Source of the DNA: an uncultured Acidimicrobiales bacterium
GTDB lineage: Bacteria; Actinomycetota; Acidimicrobiia; Acidimicrobiales; Bin134
Direction of reading: 5' to 3'
Length of the DNA: 64,000 bases
Assembly: GCA_951813325.1 (NCBI GenBank)
Contig: OX638350.1
Location: 2,523,954 to 2,587,953, forward strand
Shown: one piece after another, positions 26,267-34,885 of the stretch
Numbering within the stretch: position 1 is the stretch's first letter
Layout of the letters: every line of letters starts with the position of its first letter
Made by a program: the position numbers and the translations under genes
The notes under the pieces: model-generated
The model's database searches: none
What the model was told of the DNA's origin: nothing
What the model saw: the letters and a program-made list of their open reading frames with translations, nothing else

Positions 26267-27124
26267 ATGGCGGCGGAACTGGAATGGCTGGTGGACCAAC
26301 CCACCCAATCCAACCCGGTCATGGTGGTGGCCTTGGAGGGCCTGTTCGACGCGGCCGACGCGGCCACCACCGGGGTCCGGCTGATGAAGGAAAGCGCCAA
26401 CGGCGTGGAGCCCCTGGCCCGAATCGACCCTGAGGGGTTCTTCAACTTCCAGGATCGCCGCCCCGAAGTCCGTTTGGACGACAACGGCAATCGAGTCATC
26501 GACTGGCCGGCAACCGAGGTGAACGGGGTTGAGCGCTACGGCGCCAAACACCCCCTGGTCGTGGTGGACGGAGTGGAACCCCACCTGCGGTGGCGGACCT
26601 TCGCCGAATACCTGGTGGAAGTAGCCACCGAGTGCCGGGCCGGGCTGGTGGTCACCCTCGGCGCCATGGTCGGCCTCGCCCCCCACACCCGGCCGCTGGG
26701 GGTGGTGGGCAGCTCCACGAACGCCGAGTTGGCCCGCATGTTCGGATTGGGCCGACCCACCTATGAGGGCCCCACCGGCCTGGTGGGTGCGCTCCACGAA
26801 GCACTGGACCAGGCCGGCATCCCGGTCATCTCCCTACGGGTGTCGGTGCCCCACTATGTGCCCGGACCGCCCAACCCCGAAGCCACCCGGTCGCTGCTCA
26901 AGAGGTTCGAGCTGATAACCGGCATCATCACCGACCATGCGGAGCTAGACGAGGCTGCGGCCGCCTGGCGCGAGCGGGTCGACGCCGCGGTAGCAGGCGA
27001 CGACGACCTCAAGAACTACGTCGCCCAGCTCGAGCGCCAGATCGACGAGGCCGACGACCTCCTCCCCACCGGCGACGACCTCGCCACCCAGTTCGAAGCC
27101 TTCCTCCGCGACCCCTGGAAGTAG
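26267..27124 (+). CDS. PAC2-family protein
   Basis: ATG 26267 gives a 285-residue product; the frame is open further upstream but lacks family similarity there. 'VMVVALEGLFDAADAATTGVRLM', 'VVVDGVEPHLRWRTFAEYLVEVA', 'VVTLGAMVGLAPHTRPLGVVGSS' and 'YEGPTGLVGALHEALDQAG' are PAC2 blocks (proteasome assembly chaperone 2-like). The C-terminal acidic helix 'YVAQLERQIDEADDLLPTGDDLATQFEAFL' is typical of actinobacterial members, in which the gene is widespread. Its exact role is unsettled. Confidence 0.85.
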   Translation: MAAELEWLVDQPTQSNPVMVVALEGLFDAADAATTGVRLMKESANGVEPLARIDPEGFFNFQDRRPEVRLDDNGNRVIDWPATEVNGVERYGAKHPLVVVDGVEPHLRWRTFAEYLVEVATECRAGLVVTLGAMVGLAPHTRPLGVVGSSTNAELARMFGLGRPTYEGPTGLVGALHEALDQAGIPVISLRVSVPHYVPGPPNPEATRSLLKRFELITGIITDHAELDEAAAAWRERVDAAVAGDDDLKNYVAQLERQIDEADDLLPTGDDLATQFEAFLRDPWK

Positions 27125-27278
27125 CCACCGGCGAATCGAAAAGAGGAGGTCAGCGGGGGCAAGTATGTCGTTGTGGAGGAGCGATGCCGCTGCTATGGTG
27201 GGCGGAGCAGTCGGAGCTGGCCCTGTCTATGGCGAGAAGGGTTCCCCCAAACCAGAAGATTGGATGGAGGAACCCGGC

Positions 27279-27554
27279 GTGATTGTGACCGAGATTGAGC
27301 GGACAGAGCTGGTCAACCGGTTGGTAGACACCATCGGCGAAGGGCCTACTGAGACTCTCATGAAGTGCGTAATCCCCGACGGGCGAGATCAAGTCGCATC
27401 AAAGGACGACTTGAGAGTCCTCGAGGCCAACCTGCGCGGGTGCATCGATTCGGCGTCGGCCAAGCAGACTCGCCTGCTCCTCGGCGGCTTTGCCACCATG
27501 GTCGGATTCATGATCACCATCTGGGCCACCCTGCTGGTGCAACAGTTCGCCTAG
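27279..27554 (+). CDS. Small coiled-coil membrane protein, relative of 7310-7717
   Basis: GTG 27279 follows GGAGG (27266-27270); 91 residues. The order matches the protein at 7310: 'LVNRLVDTIGEGPTETLMKCVIP', QVASKDDLRVLEANLRGCI, a shortened coil, then one membrane helix (LLLGGFATMVGFMITIWATLL). The two are paralogs that differ mainly in coil length. An upstream in-frame ATG at 27165 would add 38 residues without similarity. A C-tail-anchored membrane protein of unknown role. Confidence 0.6.
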   Translation: MIVTEIERTELVNRLVDTIGEGPTETLMKCVIPDGRDQVASKDDLRVLEANLRGCIDSASAKQTRLLLGGFATMVGFMITIWATLLVQQFA

Positions 27555-27606
27555 GCGGCCGGTTCCCGGCGGCGGCGCGGTCGGACGGTTCAAGCGGTCG
27601 GACGGT

Positions 27607-28137
27607 TCAAGCGGTCAAACGGCTGACGGCCTCGTCGATGATGGTGGTGGCCAGCTTCTGGAGGGACTCGTCGTCGAGGGTGGAGACGGGGTGGGGGACG
27701 GTGACCGCGGGGTAGGCGGCCATGCCCACGGTGGGGGCGAAGGACTCGACCACCGGCTCAAACGGCTCGGTGATCACCAGCATCGAGGGGATGCCCCGGG
27801 ATTCCATGTGGACGGCGTCGTGCAGACTGCACGCCGTGCAGGCGCCTCAATCGCCCAACCCGGAGATGACGAGGTGGGAGCGGGCGGCCAGCATCTCGGC
27901 GTCGTCGGCGTCGATGGGCTTGCCGGCAGCCGATTTGGAGTGGACCACGATGTCGGCCACCGGGAGGCGATCCCGAAGTCCCTCGGCCACATAGGTGAGC
28001 AGCTCTTTGGCGTTGTTCTTGGCGTTCTCGATAACCCCGATCACCACCGGCTCGCTGGGGGTGCGCCGGGGGGCCATCGCCACCTCATCGACGTGGGCTT
28101 CCTCGTACACCGGCGACAGAACGGCTACTGACGGCAT
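27607..28137 (-). CDS. UGSC-family protein, candidate selenoprotein with in-frame UGA
   Basis: Start ATG 28137 has GGAGG upstream. The frame runs 96 codons to 'LVISGLGD', then TGA at 27849-27847, then continues without interruption through GACTACSLHDAVHMESRGIP to TGA at 27607. Reading UGA as selenocysteine gives 176 residues with a U-G-A-C redox motif (U97, C100, plus C103), at the place where UGSC-family proteins carry U/C-G-S-C. Both flanks are conserved-looking: 'GVIENAKNNAKELLTYVAEGLRD' before and 'YPAVTVPHPVSTLDDESLQKL' after. A SECIS-like hairpin follows the UGA. UGSC-containing proteins were recognised as selenoproteins in ocean metagenomes. The gene is 13 bases downstream of its operon partner. 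A disrupted Cys gene is the alternative. Confidence 0.82.
27812..27837 (-). promoter_or_regulatory. SECIS-like stem-loop after the in-frame UGA
   Basis: On the coding strand, 9 nt after UGA, ACGGCG (27837-27832) can pair with CGCCGU (27817-27812). Inside it UGCA pairs with UGCA around a GUC loop, leaving a 3-nt bulge. An alternative inner stem is CGUGCA/UGCACG (27833-27819). The apical UGCAGUCUGCAC nearly equals the UGCAGGUCUGCAC tip of the E. coli fdhF SECIS as I recall it. Codons 7-9 after UGA are AGU CUG CAC here against GGU CUG CAC there. The loop G lies 20 nt from the UGA, within the bacterial range. Confidence 0.75.
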
Positions 28138-28150
28138 GGGGTCTCCTCCC

Positions 28151-29212
28151 TCACCCCAAGGGTAGTCCATCGCCGGGAGCGGCCACTTTTCGGGTGACGG
28201 CCTCCGAGTGCACTGTCGGGGCCCAGTTGGGAATGTAGGCCGACCAGCCCGCCCCGGCGCTGCCTGCGGTTACCAGGAAGATGTCGTCGGGCCCCCCCAC
28301 CGTGTTGAGCTTGCCGTCGGCATCGGGGGTCATGTCGTTTTGGGCGGTGTACTCCAGCAAAACTCCGTTGGAAATCAAGTGCTCGGGGGTCACCCTGGTG
28401 TGCTCGGCCAAGAACTCTCGCACCATCTGCTTGGCCCATCCGGCCTCGGCCAGAATCTGGCGGTGCTCATGGCCAATTACCAGCAGCACCTGGTGTTTCT
28501 TGGCCACTGCGTAGGTAGCCGGGTTGGTCATGGCCGCGGCAAACGTCAACAAGATCCCCTCCGGGTCGCCGTTGAGGTGGTTGGCCATCTGGTGCGGGCC
28601 CTCAGAGGGGAACATCGTCACCGTGGTATCGGCCTCGCCGTAGCCCAGCTCCACCCGCAGCGGCGGCCACCCCTCGGGCGGGGGCTCCTCGGCCACCAGC
28701 ATGGTGAACTTTCCGGGATGGCCCAGCGACGAGCCGTCGAGGCTGTCGGACCGGGCCCCCAGCACGTTCATGGCCACCAGCCGCAGGGCCCGGCCCACCG
28801 TGGCGTTGGCCCGGTAGCCCGGCCCCAACGCATTCCTCAAGGAGTTGAAACCCAGTTCGGCCACCAGTGGCCCGCTCACCACCGCACACAGCGCAGCGCC
28901 GCCGGTGCTGGTCACCACGGTGTGGCACCCGAACCGGGGATCGAACACAGCCGACAACCCGGCCAGAACCACCGAAAAGTACTCGGGTCGGCAGCCGGCC
29001 ATCACCGCGTTGACCGCGGCCTTCTCCGCGGTCACCTCCCGGGACCGCTCCGGCACGTTGCCCACGATGTCGCCCGCCCCCACGCCGGCGTGGTCGAGCA
29101 TGGCCTGGACTCGCTCCGGAGTGGGGGGAACCACCGGGAGCCCGTCAGTCCATCCCCGCTCGAAGAACTCCTCTTGGACGTCTGCCTCACCGAGCACCAA
29201 CTCCTGAGCCAT
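28151..29212 (-). CDS. Conserved protein paired with the UGSC gene ('VNAVMAGCRPEYF' family)
   Basis: ATG 29212 follows GAGGAGG; 353 residues. Starting MAQELVLGEADVQEEFFERG, it has 'WTDGLPVVPPTPERVQAML', the distinctive 'EKAAVNAVMAGCRPEYFSVVLAGLSA', 'GFNSLRNALGPGYRANATVGRALRLVAMNV' and 'GHPGKFTMLVAEE'. I recall this family as a regular neighbour or fusion partner of UGSC proteins, but I know no proven activity. The single Cys in MAGC could be redox-relevant. No signal peptide or membrane helix is seen. It is the first gene of the two-gene operon. Confidence 0.75.
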   Translation of the reverse strand: MAQELVLGEADVQEEFFERGWTDGLPVVPPTPERVQAMLDHAGVGAGDIVGNVPERSREVTAEKAAVNAVMAGCRPEYFSVVLAGLSAVFDPRFGCHTVVTSTGGAALCAVVSGPLVAELGFNSLRNALGPGYRANATVGRALRLVAMNVLGARSDSLDGSSLGHPGKFTMLVAEEPPPEGWPPLRVELGYGEADTTVTMFPSEGPHQMANHLNGDPEGILLTFAAAMTNPATYAVAKKHQVLLVIGHEHRQILAEAGWAKQMVREFLAEHTRVTPEHLISNGVLLEYTAQNDMTPDADGKLNTVGGPDDIFLVTAGSAGAGWSAYIPNWAPTVHSEAVTRKVAAPGDGLPLG

Positions 29213-29306
29213 CCTGTCAACCTCCTCAAATCGGGCAATCGCCAATCCGGGCAAGCCGCCCAAACCTGGCGGTCGCCATACGGCGAAACTAGTAGGGTTC
29301 CCCGCC

Positions 29307-30101
29307 GTGACCGGAAGACTGGCAGGCAAGCGGACGATCGTGACCGGAGCGGGCTCGGGAATCGGCAAGGCCGCAGCGCAGCTGTACGCCGCCGAGGGCG
29401 CCCAAGTCATGTGCGCCGATATCAACGGCGACGCTGCTGCGGCCACCGCAGCAGAAATCGGAGATTCGGCCATCAGCCTGCGGGTCGATGTGACCCAGCC
29501 CGGCGACTGCCAGGCCATGACCGAGCAGGCCGTGTCCACCTTCGGAGGCCTCGACGCGGTCTACGCCAACGCCGGTGTTGACGGACCGGGCCGGGCCGGC
29601 GACCTCAGCCTCGAGGAATGGAACCGGGTCATCGGGGTGAACCTCACCGGGAAGTGGCTGTCGGTCAAGTTCGCCATTCCCCACCTCATCGAAGCCGGCG
29701 GCGGATCGCTGGTGCTCCAGGCCAGCGTCGGCGGTGTGATCGGAGTACCGGGCATCGCCGCTTACTCCGCAGCCAAGGCCGGGGTGATCGGCCTGGCGCG
29801 GCAGATGGCGGTGGACTACGGCCCCGACAACATCCGGGTGAACGCCATTTGCCCCGGCACAGTGCCCACCCCCCTGGTGCGAGCCACCTATGAGAAGCGG
29901 GGCGGGTTCTCGGCCACGGCCAACGTCGCCCCCGATGCCACCGTCGACGAGATGATCGAAGCTGCCGTGGTTCGCCATCCCATCGGTCGCTTGGGCAGCA
30001 CCACCGACGTCGCCCAACTCGCCCTCCACCTGGCCTCCGATGAGTCGTCGTGGACCACCGGCACCGCCATCGTCATCGACGGCGGCATGTCGGCCGCCTG
30101 A
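29307..30101 (+). CDS. Short-chain dehydrogenase/reductase
   Basis: 264 residues from GTG 29307. NAD-binding GAGSGIG (14-20), Asp at 'VMCADINGD' (NAD preference), '[13 protein letters not shown]', Ser in '[10 protein letters not shown]', catalytic YSAAK, and '[23 protein letters not shown]'. A classical SDR with a typical C-terminal '[14 protein letters not shown]'. It is divergent from the UGSC operon with 94 bases between them, so the two may share a control region. Confidence 0.88.
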   Translation: MTGRLAGKRTIVTGAGSGIGKAAAQLYAAEGAQVMCADINGDAAAATAAEIGDSAISLRVDVTQPGDCQAMTEQAVSTFGGLDAVYANAGVDGPGRAGDLSLEEWNRVIGVNLTGKWLSVKFAIPHLIEAGGGSLVLQASVGGVIGVPGIAAYSAAKAGVIGLARQMAVDYGPDNIRVNAICPGTVPTPLVRATYEKRGGFSATANVAPDATVDEMIEAAVVRHPIGRLGSTTDVAQLALHLASDESSWTTGTAIVIDGGMSAA

Positions 30102-30129
30102 TTGTTCGGGGAGCTCAGCCGCCAACCGC

Positions 30130-30693
30130 TCAGCCGACGGTGGCGAAGAACTTCTTCCAGGTATCGAGGCTCTCGGGAATCTCTGCGGGGCCGACCGTGC
30201 CGAAATAGCGCTTGCGGTCGTCGTCGCAAAGCCCGCCGTCGGCCAAATCGGCCATGTCCATGTAATAGATCATGGCCACCCTCCGCTCCACGAAACACCA
30301 GCGCCCGTCCTCCACTTTGTACTCGTCGAAGTAGCGCAGCGCAGTCACCAGCGTCCGGCCGTCGAGGCCCAACTCGGCGTGGGCGTTTACCGTGCCGGTG
30401 GCGTGGCTGGGGCGGTCGGGATCCAACTCGATGACGTGGCTGTGGGGGTAGTGGTAGGTGGCGCCGAACGCGGCCATGCGCTCGGTGTAGAAGTCGATGA
30501 CCGCCTGGCGACCCTGGTTGGCCACCATGCCATCGGCCAGGCCGAACTTCGCATCGGAGGTGAACATGTCGGCCAAACCTTCGATGTCCCGGTCGTCTAC
30601 CACCATCCCGTAGCGGGCCACCAGATCGCGTATTTCCTCTAGCGCCTCCAACCGGGCAATGCGATCGGACAGGCCATCATTTGCACCAGACAT
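30130..30693 (-). CDS. SnoaL/NTF2-like protein
   Basis: 187 residues of the cystatin-like alpha+beta barrel. '[39 protein letters not shown]' is the usual N-terminal helix pair of SnoaL-like isomerase/hydratase-fold proteins, followed by '[17 protein letters not shown]' and '[12 protein letters not shown]'. The catalytic group varies within this family, so activity is not predicted. A C-terminal extension ([20 protein letters not shown]) is characteristic of the actinobacterial catabolic subgroup. It converges with the SDR at 29307 and diverges from the liv operon. Confidence 0.8.
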   Translation of the reverse strand: MSGANDGLSDRIARLEALEEIRDLVARYGMVVDDRDIEGLADMFTSDAKFGLADGMVANQGRQAVIDFYTERMAAFGATYHYPHSHVIELDPDRPSHATGTVNAHAELGLDGRTLVTALRYFDEYKVEDGRWCFVERRVAMIYYMDMADLADGGLCDDDRKRYFGTVGPAEIPESLDTWKKFFATVG

Positions 30694-30788
30694 TCCATTT
30701 GCCTCTCAGTCATATAACCTTGGATGCCCGATATTTGGCACCTCAGGGATTTGTCGGCTTCAGCCAGCGAAACTACCGTCGCCCTCTG

Positions 30789-30810
30789 TTGACCGGCAAC
30801 GCCCGGTCAA
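30789..30810. promoter_or_regulatory. Palindrome upstream of the liv operon
   Basis: TTGACCGG (30789-30796) and CCGGTCAA (30803-30810) form perfect 8-bp arms with a 6-bp spacer, ending 13 bases before the permease start codon. The first arm also contains a -35-like TTGACC. The size and symmetry suit a dimeric repressor. A site this close to the start would block transcription or initiation. Confidence 0.5.
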
Positions 30811-30823
30811 ACCTAGGGGGGCC

Positions 30824-31732
30824 ATGCTTCTAGCTTTCGGCAACTTCACGGCTGATCCAAGCGTCAACCTGCAATTGTTAATCGGCGGGTTAGCCCTGGG
30901 TGCCATCTATGCCGTTGTCGCCCTCGGCTTCGTTCTGGTCTATAAGAGCACCGACGTCTTGAACTTGGCCCACGGGGAATTCCTGATGCTCGGGGCCTAC
31001 TTCGCGCTGACGTTCTTGATTTCCGAAAACCTCAACTTCTTCTTGGGCGTATTCGTGTTGCTGCTGGTGATGCTGGTGTTTGGCCTATTGGTCCACTACG
31101 GCATCATGAGACGAATGGTGGGGCAGGGGTTCTTCGCCATTGTTTTGATCACCCTGGGCATCGCCACGATCATCCGCGCCCTTCTGCTGATCTTCTACGG
31201 CCCGACCGAGCGGGCCCGCCTCGACTTGCTTCCCCAGGGCAGCTTCGAGATCGGCGGCGCCACGGTGAGGTACGTAGACCTCATCATCTTCGCCGTGGTG
31301 GCCCTCTGCGTGCTGCTGTTCTTCTTGTTCTTCAAATACACCCGCCTGGGGCTGCACATGCGAGCGGTGGCCGACGACATCGAGGCTGCGGCGGCCATGG
31401 GCATCGACCCCGACAAGGTGTACGCCATGACCTGGGCCGCGGCCATGGTCATGGCCGGCGTCGGGGGGCTGCTGTTCGGCCACGTAACCGGCGCCATCGA
31501 CCGCAGCATCGAGGCCATCGGGCTGCGGGCCTTCCCCGCGGCGGTGGTCGGCGGGCTCACTTCGCTGGGCGGCTCCATCGTCGGCGGCCTGGTAGTAGGC
31601 GTAATCGAGCAGTTTGCCAATGGCCACCTGGGAACCAAGTGGCGAGAGCCGGTGGCGTTCTCGGTGATGTTCGTTGTGCTGCTGGTGCGCCCGACCGGCC
31701 TGTGGGGCCGCAAGGACCTGGAGCGGGTATGA
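30824..31732 (+). CDS. livH: Branched-chain-type ABC transporter permease, LivH-like
   Basis: ATG 30824 follows a G-run ribosome site; 302 residues. 'LLIGGLALGAIYAVVALGFVLVYKSTDVLNLAHGEFLMLGAY' is the hallmark LivH N-terminal region, and about eight hydrophobic segments follow. 'VGGLTSLGGSIVGGLVVGVIEQF' near the C-terminus is the coupling-loop region that meets the ATPases. It imports a hydrophobic amino acid, amide or small aromatic acid through the inner membrane with LivM. First gene of a five-gene cluster. Confidence 0.92.
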   Translation: MLLAFGNFTADPSVNLQLLIGGLALGAIYAVVALGFVLVYKSTDVLNLAHGEFLMLGAYFALTFLISENLNFFLGVFVLLLVMLVFGLLVHYGIMRRMVGQGFFAIVLITLGIATIIRALLLIFYGPTERARLDLLPQGSFEIGGATVRYVDLIIFAVVALCVLLFFLFFKYTRLGLHMRAVADDIEAAAAMGIDPDKVYAMTWAAAMVMAGVGGLLFGHVTGAIDRSIEAIGLRAFPAAVVGGLTSLGGSIVGGLVVGVIEQFANGHLGTKWREPVAFSVMFVVLLVRPTGLWGRKDLERV

Positions 31733-31769
31733 GCCGGATAGCAGAACACTCACACTGGCGTGACAACCG

Positions 31770-33110
31770 ATGACCGCCACGGAAAACCCCGCCACTCAGC
31801 AAGCATCGAACACCTACCGCCCTTCGACCCTTCAACGGTTCCTGCCCTTCGTCATCGCCGCAGTCGTCCCGTTCATCCTGGGGGCCACCACCAATGACTT
31901 GAACTTCTGGTGGAAGGCGGCGATCACGGTAGCCATCTTGGCGCTGGTCGCCCGGCTGGCCTGGCGATGGACGCCGCGGGGCGAGCTCACCCATCGCGAG
32001 GACATGCGGCTTTGGCGCACTCCCAGCGACCGATCTTGGGCCGCATTGACCATGTTCGGGCTGTTGGTGCTGCCTTTCATCCTGGCCTCAGACTTCACGC
32101 CCCCCATGGACTTTCCCTGGGCCACCTGGTTCGCAGTGGTCAACCTGGTGCTCATCTTCGCCATGGGGGCGGCCGCCTTCAACCTGCTGGTGGGCTATTC
32201 CGGCCAGATCAGCCTGGCCCACGTGGCGTTCTTGGCCTTGGGAAGCATCGTCGGCGGCATCGTCGGCGTGCAGTGGAGCGGCGGAAACATGTGGCTGGCC
32301 CTGCCGGCCGCGGCCCTCGCTGGGGCGGTGGTAGGCGCGATCTCCGGCCTGCCCGCCCTGCGGCTCAAGCACCTCTATCTGTTGCTGGCCACCTTCGGCT
32401 TCCACTTTGTAATGATGCTGGTCTGGCGCGAGTACCTCCAGGAGTACTTCGGTTTCGTCGGAATCCGCTTCAAGGGTGTGAACTCCCCGCGGATCGCCTC
32501 CTGGCTGCACTGGCTGCCCGGCATCGATCCCGACGAGAACGGCGAGTTCATCATCACCGGCCAATTCCGGTGGTACTGGGTGCTCATGCCCATCACGGTG
32601 TTGTCGATCCTGTTCATGGTGAACGTGATCCGGACCCGTGAGGGACGAGCCTTTGCCGCCGTGCGAGACCGGGATGTCTCCGCATCTCTGCTGGGGATAA
32701 ACGTGGCCCGGTCCAAGCTCATGGCTTTCGCGTTGTCTTCCGCGGTGGTGGCCATGTCGGGTGTTTTGGCCTCGTTCTATATCGGCTCTCGGGGTGAGGA
32801 CAGCTTCAACGTCCAAACCGTGTTGAACTACGCCATCATCATCGTGGTCGGCGGGTTCTCCAGCATCCAGGGAGCCATCTTCGGCTCAGCCTTCTTCTGG
32901 TTCCTGCCCGAGTGGTTCAAATGGGCCCGCGAAGAGCTGTGGTTCGTGCGAGATATCGACTTCCTCAGCGACTATCCCAGCGAGATCGACTTGGCCATCA
33001 AGGGGTTCTTGGTGGTCATCATCTTGATGTTCAAGCCCGATGGCCTGGCCGGCATGTGGAGGGACTTCAAGAGCTGGCTTGGCCGCCGGCTGGCGAGGAA
33101 CAACCCATGA
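31770..33110 (+). CDS. livM: Branched-chain-type ABC transporter permease, LivM-like
   Basis: 446 residues, longer than the usual 300-360 because of an N-terminal extension with two extra hydrophobic segments (LPFVIAAVVPFILGA; AAITVAILALVARLAW). The core has 'AAFNLLVGYSGQISLAHVAFLALGSIVGGIV', the LivM signature, and the coupling segment 'RAFAAVRDRDVSASLLGINVARSKLMAFALSS'. It ends in ATGA shared with the next gene (33107-33110). Partner permease of the LivH-like protein. Confidence 0.92.
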   Translation: MTATENPATQQASNTYRPSTLQRFLPFVIAAVVPFILGATTNDLNFWWKAAITVAILALVARLAWRWTPRGELTHREDMRLWRTPSDRSWAALTMFGLLVLPFILASDFTPPMDFPWATWFAVVNLVLIFAMGAAAFNLLVGYSGQISLAHVAFLALGSIVGGIVGVQWSGGNMWLALPAAALAGAVVGAISGLPALRLKHLYLLLATFGFHFVMMLVWREYLQEYFGFVGIRFKGVNSPRIASWLHWLPGIDPDENGEFIITGQFRWYWVLMPITVLSILFMVNVIRTREGRAFAAVRDRDVSASLLGINVARSKLMAFALSSAVVAMSGVLASFYIGSRGEDSFNVQTVLNYAIIIVVGGFSSIQGAIFGSAFFWFLPEWFKWAREELWFVRDIDFLSDYPSEIDLAIKGFLVVIILMFKPDGLAGMWRDFKSWLGRRLARNNP

Positions 33111-33940
33111 GCATTACTGGACTCGACCTCAAGATCCAAGGCCTGACCGTAGTGTACGGGGGCGTCACGGCGCTGAACGATGTGCACATCACCGTGCCCT
33201 CAGGCGGCTTTGTCTCGGTTCTGGGAGCAAATGGCGCGGGCAAGACCACCTTGGTTCGGTCGATCACCAGCCTGCTCTACCTTCACAAAGGCCGGGTGCG
33301 CCGGGGCGGCATCGAGCTGGGAGGAAAGTCCATCCTGGGTAAGAAGGGCCCCGACATCGTCAAGGCCGGAGTGGCCCAAGTGCCCGAGGGACGGAAGCTC
33401 TTCCCCAACTTGACGGTGAAAGAGAACCTGCTTTGCGGGGCTGCGAGCCGCAAAGACATCAGCGGCATCGACGAGTCGCTGGAACAGAACTTGGAGCTGT
33501 TCTCCCAACTTCGTCCGCTTCTCAACCAGACCGCCGGTCTGCTGTCGGGAGGCGAACAGCAGATGGTGGCGGTGGGCCGAGCCTTGATGTCTCAGCCGGC
33601 CTTGCTCATCTGCGACGAGCTGTCGTTGGGGCTAGCCCCCAAGATCGTTCACCGATTGTTCGAATTGCTCACCGAGATCAACGAGACCCGGGGCACCTCG
33701 ATACTGGTCATCGAGCAGAACGCCAGCCTGGCGTTGCAGCACGCCAACGACGCCTACGTACTTGAGCTGGGCAGGGTGCTGATGGAGGGGACAGCCGCCG
33801 AGCTTCGAGGCAATCCAATGGTGCAAGAGCTCTATTTGGGGGGCGGCGGAGAGGCCCACACGTCTTATGCAGCTATTGAGCGGCCCGGTCGCAGCAGGCC
33901 CCTGGAACACGGCCAAAGGCCACCGGTGGCGGAATCATGA
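33107..33940 (+). CDS. livF: Branched-chain-type ABC transporter ATPase, LivF-like
   Basis: 277 residues starting at the ATG of the ATGA overlap. Walker A GANGAGKTT, 'RSITSLLYLHKG', LivF-type 'VAQVPEGRKLFPNLTVKENLL', signature LSGGEQQMVAVGRAL, Walker B 'ALLICDELSLGLAPKIV' and switch His replaced in 'ILVIEQNASLAL' as is normal for LivF. About 30 extra C-terminal residues rich in Arg and Pro are unusual. It couples translationally on both sides (ATGA at 33937-33940). Confidence 0.92.
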   Translation: MSITGLDLKIQGLTVVYGGVTALNDVHITVPSGGFVSVLGANGAGKTTLVRSITSLLYLHKGRVRRGGIELGGKSILGKKGPDIVKAGVAQVPEGRKLFPNLTVKENLLCGAASRKDISGIDESLEQNLELFSQLRPLLNQTAGLLSGGEQQMVAVGRALMSQPALLICDELSLGLAPKIVHRLFELLTEINETRGTSILVIEQNASLALQHANDAYVLELGRVLMEGTAAELRGNPMVQELYLGGGGEAHTSYAAIERPGRSRPLEHGQRPPVAES

Positions 33941-34731
33941 GCGATCCGATCCTCAGCTTCGACGACTTGACCGTGCAGTTCGGGGGGGTTCGGGCGTGCG
34001 ACTCGATCAGCGGCAGTGTGGAGCGGGGGTCCTTGTTCGCACTCATCGGTCCCAATGGCGCCGGCAAGACCACCCTGGTCAACGCAGTGTCGGGCGTCTA
34101 CAAGCCGCAGCCCGGCGCCCAAGTGCAATTCCACCCCGTTGGCAAGTCCATTGAGGACTTGCTGGCCTACCGCCCCTATCAGGTCGCCCGCCTGGGAGTG
34201 GCCCGGACATTCCAAAACCTGGGGCTGTTCATGGGAGAGAACGTGCTCACCAACCTGCTGCTGGGCCGTTACATCCACGAGCACACCCGCCTCATCGAGG
34301 GCGGCTTGTTCACCCGGCGGGCAGTCAAGCGTGAACTGGCTGCCCGAGCGGCCATCGAACGGGTGGTCGACTTGCTGGACTTGGGCGCATTCCGCCGAGA
34401 GCAGGTGGGCGACCTGCCCTACGGCGTGCAAAAGCGGGTGGAGTTCGGCCGGGTGCTGGCCATGGAGCCAGAGCTCCTGATGCTGGATGAGCCCATGGCC
34501 GGCATGAGCGTGGACGAGAAGCAGGACATGATCCGTTACATCTATTCCGCCCAGGATGAGCTGGACATGACGGTGTTCCTCATCGAGCACGACATGGGTG
34601 TAGTGATGTCGATCGCCGATCACGTGATGGTGCTCGACTTCGGCCAGAAGATCGCCGAGGGAACCCCCGCAGAGATGCAAAGAGACGAGCGGGTGATCGC
34701 CGCCTATCTGGGTACCGAAGTCGAGGTGTGA
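33937..34731 (+). CDS. livG: Branched-chain-type ABC transporter ATPase, LivG-like
   Basis: 264 residues. Walker A GPNGAGKTTLVNAVSG, LivG-type 'VARTFQNLGLFMGENVLTNLLLG', a divergent signature (DLPYGVQKRVEFGRVLAM instead of LSGGQQ), Walker B 'LLMLDEPMAGMS' and 'VFLIEHDMGVVMSIADHVMVLDFGQKIAEGTP'. The YGVQKR form of the signature is common in LivG relatives that handle non-amino-acid substrates. Last of four tightly coupled genes; the substrate-binding gene follows after 154 bases. Confidence 0.9.
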   Translation: MSDPILSFDDLTVQFGGVRACDSISGSVERGSLFALIGPNGAGKTTLVNAVSGVYKPQPGAQVQFHPVGKSIEDLLAYRPYQVARLGVARTFQNLGLFMGENVLTNLLLGRYIHEHTRLIEGGLFTRRAVKRELAARAAIERVVDLLDLGAFRREQVGDLPYGVQKRVEFGRVLAMEPELLMLDEPMAGMSVDEKQDMIRYIYSAQDELDMTVFLIEHDMGVVMSIADHVMVLDFGQKIAEGTPAEMQRDERVIAAYLGTEVEV

Positions 34732-34742
34732 GCCGCACCTCG
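34722..34742 (+). terminator. Hairpin across the livG stop codon
   Basis: CGAGGTG (34722-34728) pairs with CACCTCG (34736-34742) around a 7-base loop that contains the TGA stop. A T-run lies further down (about 34760), too far for a standard intrinsic terminator. It may be an attenuator or RNA-stability element that separates transporter from binding-protein expression. Confidence 0.4.
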
Positions 34743-34885
34743 GTTCCTTGACTCCGAAATTTTTTGTCTAGCCCCCAACATTCGGAATTGCACGTATAGG
34801 CGGCGCAGTAGGTAGGGTGTCGGCTGGTTCGCGTCTTTCCCAGAGCGCGAAGTGTTAAACAGCAATTGATGGAGGGGGACCCCAC

